From Odobenus rosmarus divergens (taxonomy: Eukaryota; Chordata; Mammalia; Carnivora; Odobenidae), in contig NW_004450277.1 in assembly GCF_000321225.1 (NCBI RefSeq), positions 226,559 through 290,558 of the forward strand: DNA of 64,000 nucleotides, written 5' to 3'. A program made the position numbers and the translations under genes. The notes beneath the pieces were generated by a model, which worked only from the letters and a program-made list of their open reading frames with translations, searched no databases and was not told where the DNA came from. Position 1 is the first letter of the stretch. The number at the start of each line of letters is the position of its first letter. This document shows positions 1 to 28,599 of this stretch, piece after piece.

Positions 1-161
1 GCTCAGGTCATGATCCTGGAGTCCCGGGATCGAGTCCCGCATCGGACTCCCTGCTCGGCGAGGGGCCTGCTTCTCCCTCTAACCCTCCCCGCTCTCATGT
101 ACTCTCTCTCTCTCTCATTCTCACTCTCTCAAAATAAATAAATAAATCTTTAAAAAAAAAT
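1..161 (+). repeat. can-SINE (SINEC), 5' part cut by window edge
   Basis: Begins inside the tRNA-derived part (GCTCAGGTCATGATCCTGGA), then the CT-rich middle and the AAATAAATAAATCTTTAAAA tail. It lies in the RAD21L1 intron after exon 11. Confidence 0.93.
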
Positions 162-328
162 AAGTTAAAGAAAGGAAAAAAGTCAAAGCAATTCTGAGTA
201 TGTTTTATCAAACTACTGACATACCTCTTTGTTGAGATGACTAAATAGTAATTCTAGACAGTAACATGACAGCTCTAAAACCGATTTTTAGGCCAATAAG
301 GTGGTAACTACTTAGGAACAAAGTTTTT

Positions 329-496
329 TGTTTTTGTTTTTTTGAAGATTTTATTTATTCATTAGAGAGAGAGAGCGCACAAGCAAGGGAAGCAGCAGGC
401 AGAGGGAGAAGGAGAAGCAGGGCTTGATCCAGGACCCTGAGATCATGACCTTAGCCGACAGCACATGGTTAACTGACTGAGCCACCCAGGCGCCCC
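329..496 (-). repeat. can-SINE in RAD21L1 intron, 47 bases from exon 11
   Basis: Full tRNA-derived head (GAGCCACCCAGGCGCCCC in plus orientation) and T-rich tail. It is flanked by perfect 15-base target-site duplications, AGGAACAAAGTTTTT at 314-328 and 497-511. Confidence 0.95.
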
Positions 497-543
497 AGGA
501 ACAAAGTTTTTAAGAACATTCTCAAGACTATGCATATATTTAC

Positions 544-17689
<17,146 letters not shown>

Positions 17690-18720
17690 GGACTGGCTTC
17701 GCGCAAAGCAGAGGGGACGAGAATCGGGACCCGGGAGCCGGGAGCCAAGGAGGGGCCGCTGCTGGGAGAGGGCCCCCCGGCAAGGGGGGCGGGGGGTTTG
17801 GGGGAAGGAGGAGGAGGGGGGAGGGGGAGGGGGAGGCCGGCCGCCGGCAGCGGGTAGTGAGGGGCGTACAGCCGAGCGGGCGGGCCGCTCCGGGGCAGGG
17901 GCGTGGGCAGAGCCAGAGGGCTCGTTCAGGAGGGCAAAACCGGGTGAGGGGCGAGAAGGAACAGGCGCTGGAGGCGGGATGGGGGGGTCCGCGGCTGTGA
18001 GGGAAAGACGGCGAGCGCAAGGGCAAGGACGCCAGGGGCTTCCTCCACAAACGATTGCTCAGACTTCAAGGCCGCCTGTTCAGAGAGGGTAACTAAAGCC
18101 AGAGACGTGACCGGAGGCGCCCGTTCCTCCCCGAGAAGGGAAAGTGCGCCGGGTCGCGCCTCCAGCCTCGGAGGGCTGAGGGCGGCTGCATTCCTCCCTC
18201 AGGCGTGGTCCGCCGGGCTCGCGCCGCTGACAAGCTGGCGGGGCGAATGTGGGGATGTGAGTGGCCTCCGCCCCCATCTCTTAGGCCGCCTTCAGCCCCC
18301 GGGTCCCGCCCAGCCCCTCAGGCTGCGCCCTACTTTTGGCGCCGGGTGTGAGGAGAAGCGTGCCCGAGCAGGGGCTGGAAGACTAGTCGCCGGGGTCCAC
18401 GCGTCGAGTCAGAGGCGCCTCGCTCCCGGGGCTGCCAGGCGTCAGGGGTGCGCGGCGGAGCGATGGGCGGGGCTGCAGGGGACGGGGCGGGGCAGTTGAC
18501 CAGGGATGGGGTGGGCGATGGGCGGGGCGGCAGAGATGGGGCGGAGAGAGGGGCGGGGCAGTAGGGCGGAGGCGGGGTGTCCTGGCTTGCAGTCTCCTGC
18601 GTGGTGCTTGGCGCTGTCAGAGCTCTAACCTAGGACTTAAAGCAGTGAGTGGTGCGGGGGTCGGGGGGGACCGGGCCTAAAAAGAGTATGACAGGGGCGG
18701 GGCCGGGTCCTGCAGGACAA
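17690..18720 (-). promoter_or_regulatory. RAD21L1: CpG island with GC-box cluster, probable RAD21L1 promoter region
   Basis: A GC-rich, CpG-rich block 1.3 kb upstream of the RAD21L1 start codon in an otherwise AT-rich area. At least five GGGCGGGGC-type Sp1/KLF boxes occur at 18465, 18484, 18520, 18551 and 18694, with related GGGCGGAG boxes between. The nearest gene start is RAD21L1 on the minus strand, so a non-coding first exon there is likely. No donor could be assigned with confidence, and bidirectional activity is possible. Confidence 0.65.
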
Positions 18721-18759
18721 TTGTGAAAGGTAATCTGACCCCCCTGCGATTCTCTCTTC

Positions 18760-18960
18760 CGCTAACTACCTAAGGGGTCCCTGGAGAAGTTATTTAATCA
18801 CTTGAACCTCAGGTTTTCTCATCTGTGAAATGGAAATGATGCTAATAAAAGTACCTGTGCCATAGGTATTGTAAGAGAGAAATGAGACAAAGCATGTAAA
18901 GAACCTGGCAATAATAAATGCTCAAGAAACATTAGCTATTATTACTGTCATTATTAAAAA
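18760..18960 (+). repeat. MIR element
   Basis: Classic MIR series: CCTCAGGTTTTCTCATCTGTGAAATGG, then TAATAAATGCTCAAGAAACATTAGCTATTATTA. Confidence 0.85.
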
Positions 18961-19189
18961 GATCAATCACATTGAACCACCCTTTGGGGACAGCAATTAT
19001 TTTCCTGCCTGGGAACATCACAGCTTTCAATAGCCAAAGACAATTGCTAGAACCTAAGAAAAATCATTCCACAGAATAAGGATCCAAGGCTGGTTTCCCC
19101 CCTTGAGATTCATAGTAAATACTAATAAACCCTGGAAGAACAATGGCATCCAATATGTAGGTTATTGATAAGGTCTCAGGCTCCTCATT

Positions 19190-19620
19190 TACTCATGTTA
19201 AATAACACATATTCAACCAGGTATATTTTAAAGATCTAATTGTCTTTACTAAAGGATTCGTGAATCAGGCAGTACCCCATCTAGGAAGTAGAGGGGAAAG
19301 TACAAAGTAGGTTTTTATGGAAGAGCAGCGTGGCATGAGAGTTAGTAAAAGAAAAGGATTGTTTCAGGCAAGCTTGCTTTCACTTAGGGGCAAGAGCAAG
19401 GGGTCTTACTGTGCAGATTAACTCATCTTTTGGGGGGAGGGATGGAGAGGGCCCCTGTGGCTGACTCATTGGTGCCCATCAGAAAATTCCTGACTGACCA
19501 GTTAAGACTACATTTCTGGGGGACGTTGAAACTGCATTTAGCTTATGTATTAAGCCCCAATTTGGGGACTCGGCCTAAGTGACATCATTTTGGGCCTATG
19601 GTTTTCTTTTTAATACTCTC
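19190..19620 (-). repeat. ancient endogenous-retrovirus LTR fragment (probable)
   Basis: A stretch resembling ERVL-class LTRs read backwards (TACTAAAGGATTCGTGAATCAGGCAG phrase near 19243). No coding remnant is seen. The family name is uncertain. Confidence 0.45.
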
Positions 19621-19624
19621 TCTT

Positions 19625-20200
19625 TAAACAACCTCACAAGGTAGTTGTTAGTTTTCCCCATTTTGCAATAAGAAGATGACCCAAAGAGAACAAGTGACCT
19701 GTCCTGGGTCACAGAGCTGGGAATAGTAGAGACAGGATTCAAACTCAGGACTAGCTCCCATTTTCCCACCTCAGGGTGGTGTCACTGCAACCACTCAAGA
19801 GAATATCTGGGAGACAGCCTTGATGCCCACCTCACCTCTGCTTAATGTCAGTCCATCAGCAAGCCCACCACTCACCTTCACACTACCACTTCTCACCACC
19901 TCCCCAACCCACCCTAGTCTAAGCCACCTCCCTCCTGGAGAAGGCCCCCCCAGCTTCCTCAGCAGTGTCCCTCATGTCACTTACCTCCCTTAAGCCCACT
20001 GTCCACACCAAAGCCAGATCAGTCTTTGAAAAATATAAATCAAATCACATTACACCCTGTCTTCCTCCCTTAAAGCCCTTTAGTTTTCCTGTTGCTCTTA
20101 AAATAAAATCCAAACTTCCTCCTAACAACTGCAGGGTCCTGCATGGTCTCCCCCTTACTTATTATTCTCGCTTCATTTCATGCAGGTGGATTTATCTTGA
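19625..20200. repeat. MIR (minus) followed by L2 fragment (plus)
   Basis: MIR at about 19625-19770 (AGAGAACAAGTGACCTGTCC, GGATTCAAACTCAGGACT). L2 sequence at about 19830-20200 (TTAAAGCCCTTTAGTTTTCC, AAATAAAATCCAAACTTCCT). The open frame at 19965-20438 comes from this L2. Confidence 0.65.
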
Positions 20201-20439
20201 CAATAGTGAATCTTCAGGTTCATGGCCCTTGTGCTTGCATGGGTCCCCCCCAAGGCCCTGGATGAAACATAGCAATGTGTTCATCTGGGTGTATGTTTTT
20301 GAAAACATTGCACAAGTAAGATATGTAATCCTTTTAAGGTTGATGTCTCCCCAGCTCCTTATCCATCACAGCATGGTGGTGGCCGTGGAGTACCCGAAGA
20401 ATGTAGCTCTTAACCTTAAAAATAAAAACTGCCAGTAAT

Positions 20440-20870
20440 TTTACCCGCCAAAGATGGGTTTATTGGGGAATAAAAGAAAATTGCAATCCAGAATGAATAA
20501 GCTGCAGCAGAACTGTAGGCGTGCCGGGGAACAGGTGAGGGGCACGCTTTTTTAAGGAGAAAGGGGTTAAGTTGGGAAGGCTGTTATGAACTAAAAGTCC
20601 ATTGGAGTAAACTGGGAGTTTGAAGTATGGTGGCTTTTTATTGGCTGAGCTGTTGCTGGGGCGATAAGGGGAAAAAAAAAAACATCTCCTCCTCCCGCTG
20701 GAAGAGTAGATTAGTATCCACGTCCAAGGTCAAGTTCGTGAAAGGTCAAGTCTGGCTTTTCCTGCTGGGTCTGCAATTGACTATGAATAGTAGGGTGTGA
20801 GAGCTCCTGCCAAAACCTACCCACTCCATTTTAGTGAGGTTCCCTGTTATTAATTTTCACACAACTAAGG
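20440..20870. repeat. possible LTR fragment
   Basis: A block with CCGCCAAAGATGGGTTTATTGG and a GGAGAAAGGGGTTAAG stretch, unlike the flanking L2 and MaLR-type LTR. It looks like reversed LTR sequence. Low confidence, no family assigned. Confidence 0.3.
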
Positions 20871-20910
20871 CAGAGTTGAGTTAGGCGTACATCTAATTTT
20901 GGTTCAGAGA

Positions 20911-21265
20911 TGTTTTGGACTGAGTGTTTGTGTCCCCCCCAAATTCATATGTTGAAATCTTAACCCCCAGTGTGATGGTATTAGGAGGTGGGGCTTTGGG
21001 AGGTGATTAGGTCATGAGGGTGGAGTTCTCATGAATGAGATTAGTGTCCTTATAAAAGAGACCCTGCTGAGCTCCCTCACCCCTTCCACCAAGCGGGCAC
21101 ACATCAAGAAGAGGTGTCTATGAAGCAGGGTCTCACCAGATGTGGAATGTGTTAGCACCTGAATCTTGGACTTCCCAGCCTCTAGAAGTGTGAGAAACAA
21201 ATGTTTGTTGATTAAGCCACCCAGTCTGTGGTAGTTTGTTGTAACAACCCCAAAAGACTAAGGCA
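20911..21265 (+). repeat. MaLR solo LTR (MLT1/MST type)
   Basis: Diagnostic phrases in order: GAGTGTTTGTGTCCCCCCCAAATTCATATGTTGAA, GGAGGTGATTAGGTCATGAGGG, CTTGGACTTCCCAGCCTCTAGAA and AAGCCACCCAGTCTGTGGTAG, ending near CCCAAAAGACTAAGGCA. No internal gene remains. Confidence 0.88.
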
Positions 21266-22199
21266 AGAGGGATCCATTTATATGGTTCACAGTTGTTTTC
21301 CTCTATAGTAAGGTCAGTGCTGTCCATGTGAGTGTGGGAATTCTCCCAGGAATATTCTTAGTGCCCACTGCTGACTCATCCTGCTCTTTGACATGAAGGT
21401 GCAAGCCATACGTCATATTTAGGGCCCAGCATCAAGAGTAAGTACATAGTGGGTGGGAAATAAGATTTGAAACATACAGAGCCAGAAGCCAGTCTACAAA
21501 TAATGCTCGCAATCATCAGACATATTAAACTATAAGCAGAGGATTTGGTTCTCAGCAAAGCCTAGTTAAAGCAGACGTTCTTGCCCGTCAGAAATATATT
21601 GGGTAGTGCAGCATATGCAATTAAAAATGCACTGCATGTTTTTTCTTCCTTTCTAATAGGACTTGCATGAACTAGAAATATTGGAGTCCTGGGTTTATAG
21701 GCCATGTGGCAAACACTTGGCAGGATTACAAACAGCTAGTACATTTGTCTGGGAAGTCGCATGTTTCATGACCTCATTGTATCATGTCATGTCTTTCTTA
21801 GCATTTCTGTTCTAGCAATGTCTGGTGCTTACTGATAAAATGGCCTGCAGATCATAACAAAAGCAGTGATTCATTAAGAATAATAGGTACATTTCAAATC
21901 AAAGTAATAAATAGACTTGGATTGTTTAATAGTCTAGTTAATTTAAAGGAGTGAATTAGAAAATTCAATGGGAAAATATTAAAATTTCTCCCTCATTTGA
22001 CATGAAATACTGACACGGATAAAGATTTCATCTTTTGGGGGTTGATTCCGACCAACTGGTTAAGGTGCTGTCAACTGAACATTAATTAGTCCCTACTGTA
22101 CATAAGAAGACTCACAGCTCATACATAAAAGAAATTTAGAAGTTTTCCCAAATTTGACAATATTCTGAAAATTTTACATGGCATTAAGCTTTACAACTT
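21266..22199. other. intergenic, no recognised element
   Basis: AT-rich intergenic sequence between the MaLR LTR and the next can-SINE. No gene signal seen. Confidence 0.5.
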
Positions 22200-22214
22200 A
22201 AAGAAAATTGTTCA

Positions 22215-22405
22215 GGGCGCCTGGGTGGCTCAGTTGGTTAAGCCACTGCCTTCGGCTCAGGTCATGATCCTGGAGTCCTGGGATCAAGTCCCACGTCGGC
22301 CTCCCTGCTCAGCAGGGAGTCTGCTGCTCCCTCTGACCCTACCCCCTCTCATGTGCTCTCTCTCTCTCATTCTCTCTCAAATAAATAAATAAAATCTGAA
22401 AAAAA
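22215..22405 (+). repeat. can-SINE, well preserved
   Basis: Head GGGCGCCTGGGTGGCTCAG, CT-rich middle and AAATAAATAAATAAAATC tail. Perfect duplications AAAGAAAATTGTTCA lie at 22200-22214 and 22406-22420. Confidence 0.96.
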
Positions 22406-22420
22406 AAAGAAAATTGTTCA

Positions 22421-23730
22421 AACTAGCCACAAAAATGTTAATCAATCTTATAAAGACTGAATTATCTTCCTTATCTTTATAGAAAGACAAAAAAAATCAT
22501 TGTTTTATGACTGGATGATCAAAGAATACACAGCAAAAAATGTAGAGAAAAATTATTATAGAACTATATCGTGGAGCTGATTATTAAAAATAATATTCAA
22601 TGTCTCTAGAATGTGTGATGTTTGTGATGGTTGTCAGCTTTATAAACTGTAATTTGTTATTTCTTCTGTCATTCTTTTAAAAATTCCCTTTCTAAACTAG
22701 TTCTGTATTTATGACTTGTATTCTGTTTAAGAAAAGAGTACCCTAGATTTTAAAAGCTTCAGGCCCCACAAAACCTGGTCCTGTCCCTGTTCAACCCCAT
22801 TCCCCTTGCTTCCTGTCCTTAGCCATATTGGATTCCCTCTATGCCCACTGCTTAGGAGAGTGCCTGGCACATAGTAATATCAGAAAAATATCTGTAGATG
22901 AATGAATGACTCAGAAACTGGGATGCTAGAATGTTAAGTACATGAAAACATACATTTTGTCTATTGATTCATTGCTACATTCCCAAATCCAGAATATTGC
23001 CTGGCGTATAGCAAGTGCACAATTCATATTTTAAAAACTGAATCCAGGCCTATCGACTGCAGATAATGCTTCTTCCCAATGCCTCCAATTATTCCCAGTT
23101 TACAGAGCACTTTCTCAAGACCCTCTCCACAGCTCGGAGCGGTGTCATTTTCATTTCAGAGTTAAGGATCAGAGGCAATGTGACTTGCCCTAGGTCACTC
23201 AGTCAGTGGCAGAGCTGAAATTCAACCCCAAAGCTCGAGGACCAGAAAGCCTCCCAGTAAGCTGTTGCACAAAAAAGCCCATGGTGAAGGAGCCAAACCC
23301 AGAGCGGGCAGCTTCCGAAGGAATTACTCTGCATGGACACCAGGTGGCGCCCGTGCACAGAGTAGTTCCCCCAGTCTGACAGTCCTTGGGAAGGAACGCA
23401 AAAAAACGTTTGTCAAAAATCAAACTTTGAACCGCCCCTTTAATTTGCTCTCAACTGTCCTGCATTTGCTTCCTTGGCTATTGCTCTTTGGTCCTGGATA
23501 GAAAAACGTGGTCTTTTCCTCCCGAGTGGGGAAAAACCCAGTTCTCCACACCTGTGTGTTTCTCCTTTATTTATACATAGAACACTTCTGGCACTTCTGG
23601 TCACCAAAGGTGTGGTTTTTTTCCCCACTCCAAGTAATTATCCATGATACCAGCTGGGTGTCCTACAATTTAACTCAGTATTGACACTATCTACTTGGAG
23701 ATCCCACCGGTGAAGGGCTCAGTCCCATAG
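22421..23730. other. intergenic with L2 and MIR remnants
   Basis: An L2-like end lies at about 22745-22920 (GTGCCTGGCACATAGTAATA) and a MIR at about 23090-23225 (TGACTTGCCCTAGGTCACTC). 23230-23730 is more GC-rich, with no supported gene. Confidence 0.55.
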
Positions 23731-23819
23731 ACTTCTCTTGCCCATTTCAGATGCCCTTAGAACTTCCATCTGGTTTGGCTACAAATCGAAGGTTCCCATT
23801 ACCCCCTCCCTGGTTCAAT

Positions 23820-24410
23820 TAATTTGGTAGCATGGCTCACAGAAGTCAGGAAACACTTGCTTACCTTTACCAGTTTATTAAAGGATGCAGATGAACAGCC
23901 AGAGGAAGAGATACACTGGATGAGGTCTGGGAGGGTCCCGAGCACAGGAGCTTCTGTGCCTGTGGAGTTGGGGTGTCAGCCTCTGGTACATGGTTGTGTT
24001 CACCAATCTGGAAGACCCTCAACCCCCTAATACTGGGATTTCATGGAGGTTTCCTCCCGTAGGCATCATCAATTTTGAGCTCCATTTCCAGCCCCTCTCC
24101 CCACTCTGGAGGATGGGAGAAGGGCACTGAAAATTCTGAGCTTTATTCATGGCTTAGTCTTTCTGGTGACCAATCTCCATCCAGGAGCCGACCAGAGTCG
24201 TCTCATTAGAACAAAAGATGCCTTTAGTGCTCTTATCACTTAGGAATTTACAAGGGGTTTTAGGTGCTCTGTGTCAGGGACAGGGTCAAAGATAAATATT
24301 AGAACAAGAGATGCTCCTAGTGCTCTTATCACTGAAGAGATTACAAGGGACTGAGAAGCTCTCTACCAGGAACCAAGGGCAGAGATCAATATATATTTTC
24401 TATTATCTCA
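23820..24410 (-). repeat. endogenous-retrovirus LTR fragment with internal tandem duplication
   Basis: LTR-like sequence (TACCAGTTTATTAAAGGATG at about 23869). It contains two copies of a roughly 93-base unit, 24206-24298 and 24299-24391, sharing TTAGAACAA[A/G]AGATG and TAGTGCTCTTATCACT. The family is not certain. Confidence 0.5.
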
Positions 24411-24639
24411 CAGAGCCTCAGTTTTCTCCTCTGTCAAATTGGAATATTAGTATGTGGTCCCTAGCCAGGTGATATGTTTTGGTGCCTGTGCGTAGTAGAT
24501 ATTCAATAAGTGTGTGTCCTCCTTCTGACAGGGCCCAAGACACTCCCCAGCTATACAGAATTCTTCTCAGTCCTGCACATTGGCCAGAGTATGATTTCCA
24601 GAAGGAATGAGGGGATTTTCCCTTCTGTTGATTACCTAT

Positions 24640-25010
24640 GGTGGTAGCTGAAAAAACGACTCCCACACCCTAATCCCTGGCATTTGTGAATGTTACTTTA
24701 CATGGAAACAGGAAAGGGGAGCGTGACTTCAGAGATGTGACTGAGTTAAGGATCTTGAGATAAGATTATCCTGGATTATCCAGGTGGGCCCTAGAGGCAC
24801 TCACATATATCCTCTGTCAGAGGAAGGCGGAGGGAGAGTTCTCACACAGAGGAGAGGACAATGTGGAGACAGAGCAGAGATGGGAGTGATGCGGCCTCAA
24901 GTCAGGGAGCGCTTGATGGCGGCCACCAGGAGCTGGGAGAGGCCAGGAACGCACTCTCCCCTAGGGCCCCCGGAGGGAGTGCAGGCCTGGCCCACATCTT
25001 GATTTCGGCC
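24640..25010 (+). repeat. MaLR-like LTR fragment
   Basis: GAGTTAAGGATCTTGAGATAAG, ATTATCCAGGTGGGCCCTAG, then CAGAGATGGGAGTGATGCGGCC, and CATCTTGATTTCGGCC near 24994. This series is common in old LTRs. Confidence 0.6.
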
Positions 25011-25439
25011 CGCTGACACTTGCTGGGGCCCACGGGGCAGAGGCAGGACAGGCAGAGGAAGGGCAGAACTCCACCTAAGAGCCGGGGCTCAAGAGACGCT
25101 GGGGACAGAGAACAGGTACCTGACTGGGAACACCAGATTCTGGGTCAGCTTACTAACCACGGTGACTGCACTGGGGCGGGGGTTGTCCTAGGGATGCGTC
25201 TGAGTTCCCCTCCCCAACACAGACCCTCTCGCCCAGCCCTTGCGGGAGGAAGATGGGGCACATGAGCCCAACGTTTTTGCCTCCTCTCTCCCAGGGCAGC
25301 CCTCCTGCAACTGTTGCTGATCAGAAGAGCGCATCATCCCACGGGTAAGAGCTCTGCTCCGGCAGGAGACACGTCTGCCTAAATATTCAATGCCACTGCT
25401 GACCTTGACTCATTGTGTTGTTCAGTCAACTTAGCTCCA

Positions 25440-26290
25440 CTAAACGTCAGTTCCTTCATCCATAAAATGGAGATGTAACATCACTTTGCAGGGCCATCGA
25501 GTGGGTTCAGTGCAATAAAATCTTGACAGTGTTTCACATGGTGCTGGTAGTTAGGGTGAGTGATGAACAATGAAAATGAATAGCTTACGTGGCTCATTCA
25601 CAGCCCTTATTAGATGACAGGCATTGTAAATGTTTGGCGCTATTAACTCATTTGTTCCTCACCACAACCTCAGGAGGTAGGAAATATTATTGTTCCCATT
25701 CTACAGATGGTGAAACTGAGGCACAGAGTCTAATGACTGGCCCAAGGGCACATAATTAGTGACTGGGATTTGAACAGAGGCAGTGAGGCTCCAGGCTGTT
25801 CTTACAACCACTACACTGTGCTGACTTTAAAAATGGTAGCTGTTACTTTTCTTTTTAAGGTTATTTATTTACGAGAGAGAGCGTTTGCACACGAGGGCAG
25901 GGGGAGCGGCAGAGGGAGAGAAAGAATCTCAAGCAGGCTTCACACCCAGTGCAGAGCCGGAGGTGTGGGGCTCAATCTCACGACTCTGAAATCTTGACCT
26001 GCGCTGAAATGAAGAGTCAGGCGCTTAACTGACTGAGCCACCCAGGTGCTCCAAATGGTAGCTATTATGAATTATAATAGCTAAAATTTATGTGCCAAGA
26101 TCATGTTGACTCATTTCATTTGCTCAATAGCCCTATGAGGTAACTTCTGTTATTACCCCACTTGATGTTGGAGCAAACTGAGGCAAGAAAAGTGATTTGC
26201 CTCAAGTCACAGAGCTAGTGAGCAGCAGACCTGGGATTCAAACCCAGGCAACCTGGAGTCAGAGCCCTCGCTCTTAATCTCTACATCATA
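25440..26290. repeat. MIR cluster interrupted by a can-SINE
   Basis: MIR plus at about 25440-25570. MIR minus at about 25590-25820 (ACAGATGGTGAAACTGAGGC) and again at about 26090-26290 (CTCAAGTCACAGAGCTAGTG). The can-SINE at 25846-26052 is listed separately. Confidence 0.75.
25846..26052 (-). repeat. can-SINE
   Basis: Ends ACTGACTGAGCCACCCAGGTG in plus orientation. Duplications AAATGGTAGCT[G/A]TTA lie at 25831-25845 and 26053-26067. Confidence 0.95.
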
Positions 26291-26599
26291 TTACCTGTGT
26301 ATTTGATGATGAATGAGAAGGAGAGGAGGGAGGAGGAGCCGGAGGAGGAGGGGGATGAGGAGAGAATAAACCTACCTTACGCTAACAACCTACAGTGTGT
26401 CTAGGTGTCAAAATTTGAGCGGATCCATCAGGTTCCTTCTGTACAGACTTTGATGTAGAGAAATAGCAGGAGGGCAAAACCTTTTGCCATAGGAGTGGAG
26501 ACTGAAAAGATGCAGAGAGAAGACCAGAAAGTAAAGCCCAGGAGGCATAGTCACCAGAAGCAGAAGCCGCAGGGTAGGACAGACTATGCGGAACAGGCT

Positions 26600-26770
26600 A
26601 TAGCCCTGGTTCTCAGACTTCCCCTGGGGCGGGGGGGTAGGGTCATGCAGACTCGGTCCCCAGGCCCTCACCCAGCAGCTCGGATTCAGCAGGCCTGGGT
26701 GGTACCCAGGTGCCAGCATTTCTAATGTGTGCCCGAGGAGCTTCTGATGAGAGACTGATGAGGACCCGCT
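26600..26770 (+). repeat. MER5-type hAT DNA transposon fossil
   Basis: GGTTCTCAGACTTCCCCTGG at the start, a middle GCTCGGATTCAGCAGGCCTGG and GTGCCAGCATTTCTAATGTG. This is the non-autonomous MER5 pattern. Confidence 0.6.
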
Positions 26771-26779
26771 CTGACAGGG

Positions 26780-27160
26780 CGGACAGCTGATCTGTGCAGA
26801 GAGAAGGGACATGTGTCTGGGGTGAGGGTGCTCCCCATCCACTCCCCACCCGTCCCAGCCTTTTGCTGGCACAGACCACATGACTAAGTCTAGCCAAAGG
26901 GCTGGGGGCAGAAGGGACATACATCCCTTCTTGGCTGACATGTCAAAGAGCCAGTGAGTTACTCTCCAGATGTATCTTCCCTGCTGTGGCATCTGGTGAC
27001 ATTCCGGATGGTGACTGGGTCCCTGAGCAAGAGCATATTCCCCAACCAACCTGCACACATGGTGTGAGCAAGAAGTGGACCTTGGTTGTGTCGAGGCACT
27101 GAGATGCCAGGGTTTGTTTGTCATAGCAGCAGAGCTGAGCCCACCTGTCGGTACCACGTT
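26780..27160 (+). repeat. LTR-like fragment
   Basis: Near 27095-27140 it reads GAGGCACTGAGATGCCAGGG then TTTGTTTGTCATAGCAGCAG, an old LTR ending. The 272-residue minus-strand open frame at 26408-27226 runs across this and the MER5 element and is not a gene. Confidence 0.5.
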
Positions 27161-27364
27161 GTGACACTGGAAAGCTGGGACAGCAGAGTGAACTCTTGTA
27201 GATCCAGGCGTGTCCTTCACCACCAAGAGTTTCTGCTCCTGGATGGTGATGACATTCTACCTCTCTTACCAAGCTGCCTGTCTGCAGCAAGCCCCGCTTG
27301 AGTTAGCGCCTATTCCTCGCAGCCCGTGGGCCCCACCAGAAAGATCTCTGGCCCTTCTGGTGTG

Positions 27365-27815
27365 CTGGCCTTATAACATGCCTGCAAACTCTTTACACCC
27401 TCCCTGAAGAGGTGGAGTCTAATTCTCTTCCTCTTGAATATGAGCCGTCTTGGTGCCTGACTTCTACTGCACGGAATGCAGTGTAGTGACACCGTGTGAC
27501 TTCCAAAGCTACATTCTTGGCACCAGCCACCACTCTATGAGGCCACACGGAGGGGGCATCTGTAAGCATTGCAGCTGACAGCCTCAGCTGAGGTCCCCAG
27601 CAACAGCCAGCATCCGCTGCCAGACACGAATAAGCCACACACACAGCCACCGTGTGACTGCAGCACCTGAGGGACCTGCAGCAAGAGCCGCCAGCTGAGC
27701 CCCGCCAATCCCCAGAAATGTGGGAAATATGATCTACTACAATAATGACGGGTTGTTGCAATAGTAAAATGATTGTTGTTTTAAGTTTGGGGACAGTCTG
27801 TGACACACTAGACAG
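27365..27815 (+). repeat. MaLR-like LTR (MLT1 type)
   Basis: Phrases such as CCTCTTGAATATGAGCCGTCT, AGCCACACACACAGCCACCG and ATGATTGTTGTTTTAAGTTTGG near the end match MLT1 LTRs. Confidence 0.6.
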
Positions 27816-28595
27816 CCAGAACAGGGGGCCCTGGAAGGTGTCCCGCAGGGCCCAGGCCTAGAAGCTGGCGCCATGCAAAAGTGAGCCTCTGATCATTTCT
27901 CATTAGTCACAGTGTAAGTCCTGGGCTGCCTGCCCTAACCCGCTCTGGCTATTACATCTTGAATGGCTCTTCTTCCTGCTCCTCATTTTTTAGCTTCCAA
28001 CCTCATCTTCCTTTTTCACATCTCTGTCCCATCCTCTCCTCACCCTTGGATGCAAGGCTTGGGTGTATAGTCTTGTTTTGCTGCTGTAGCAGAGAGAACA
28101 CTGGATTTTCCTTTCTGAGACCACGACCGCGTGCTCCCTCTGGTGCGTACCGTCTGTTCTGGACATACGTGATTTCCAGCCCAGCCCTCTAGGAGCCCAT
28201 GTTGAAGATGCCACTTATACTCCAAGTCCCCATGCCCCAGCCTCTAGGCTTGGGCTGAGTTTGCTCTGACCGGGGACCAGGAACTGAACCTTGGTTCCAG
28301 ATGTGGGGTCTTGGAGAACAACAAATACCCCAGCAGAGAAGACAGGCCAGGGGTCTATCTTCCTAGATTGGTAGAGGGACACTTGGCAGGGGTTTTTGGT
28401 CTTGGGGTCCAGCTGTGGGAAGCTGGGAGGGGCAGTGGGTGCTGATGGTTGACACTGGGCATGGCAGACCAGTGTCCTTCTGCTTTGCACAGCCAGGCAG
28501 ATATCTCGATCCATGATGCTTGCTAACAAGCTTGTCTAAATGTAATAGTCACAGTTTCATGAATTAGCACATAATCACAAGACAGGAACGACAAA
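27816..28595. other. intergenic, no recognised element
   Basis: Moderately GC-rich sequence. Open frames on both strands lack splice sites or recognisable similarity. Confidence 0.45.
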
Positions 28596-28599
28596 GTTG

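Noticed and set aside
1..543. Search for the next RAD21L1 exon (C-terminal winged-helix part)
   Set aside because: Only two can-SINEs and AT-rich intron are present. The exon is outside the window.
19965..20438. 157-residue plus-strand open frame
   Set aside because: Largely L2 LINE sequence.
26408..27226. 272-residue minus-strand open frame, the longest in the window
   Set aside because: It runs across a MER5-type fossil and LTR-like sequence. It has no splice context and no recognisable domain.
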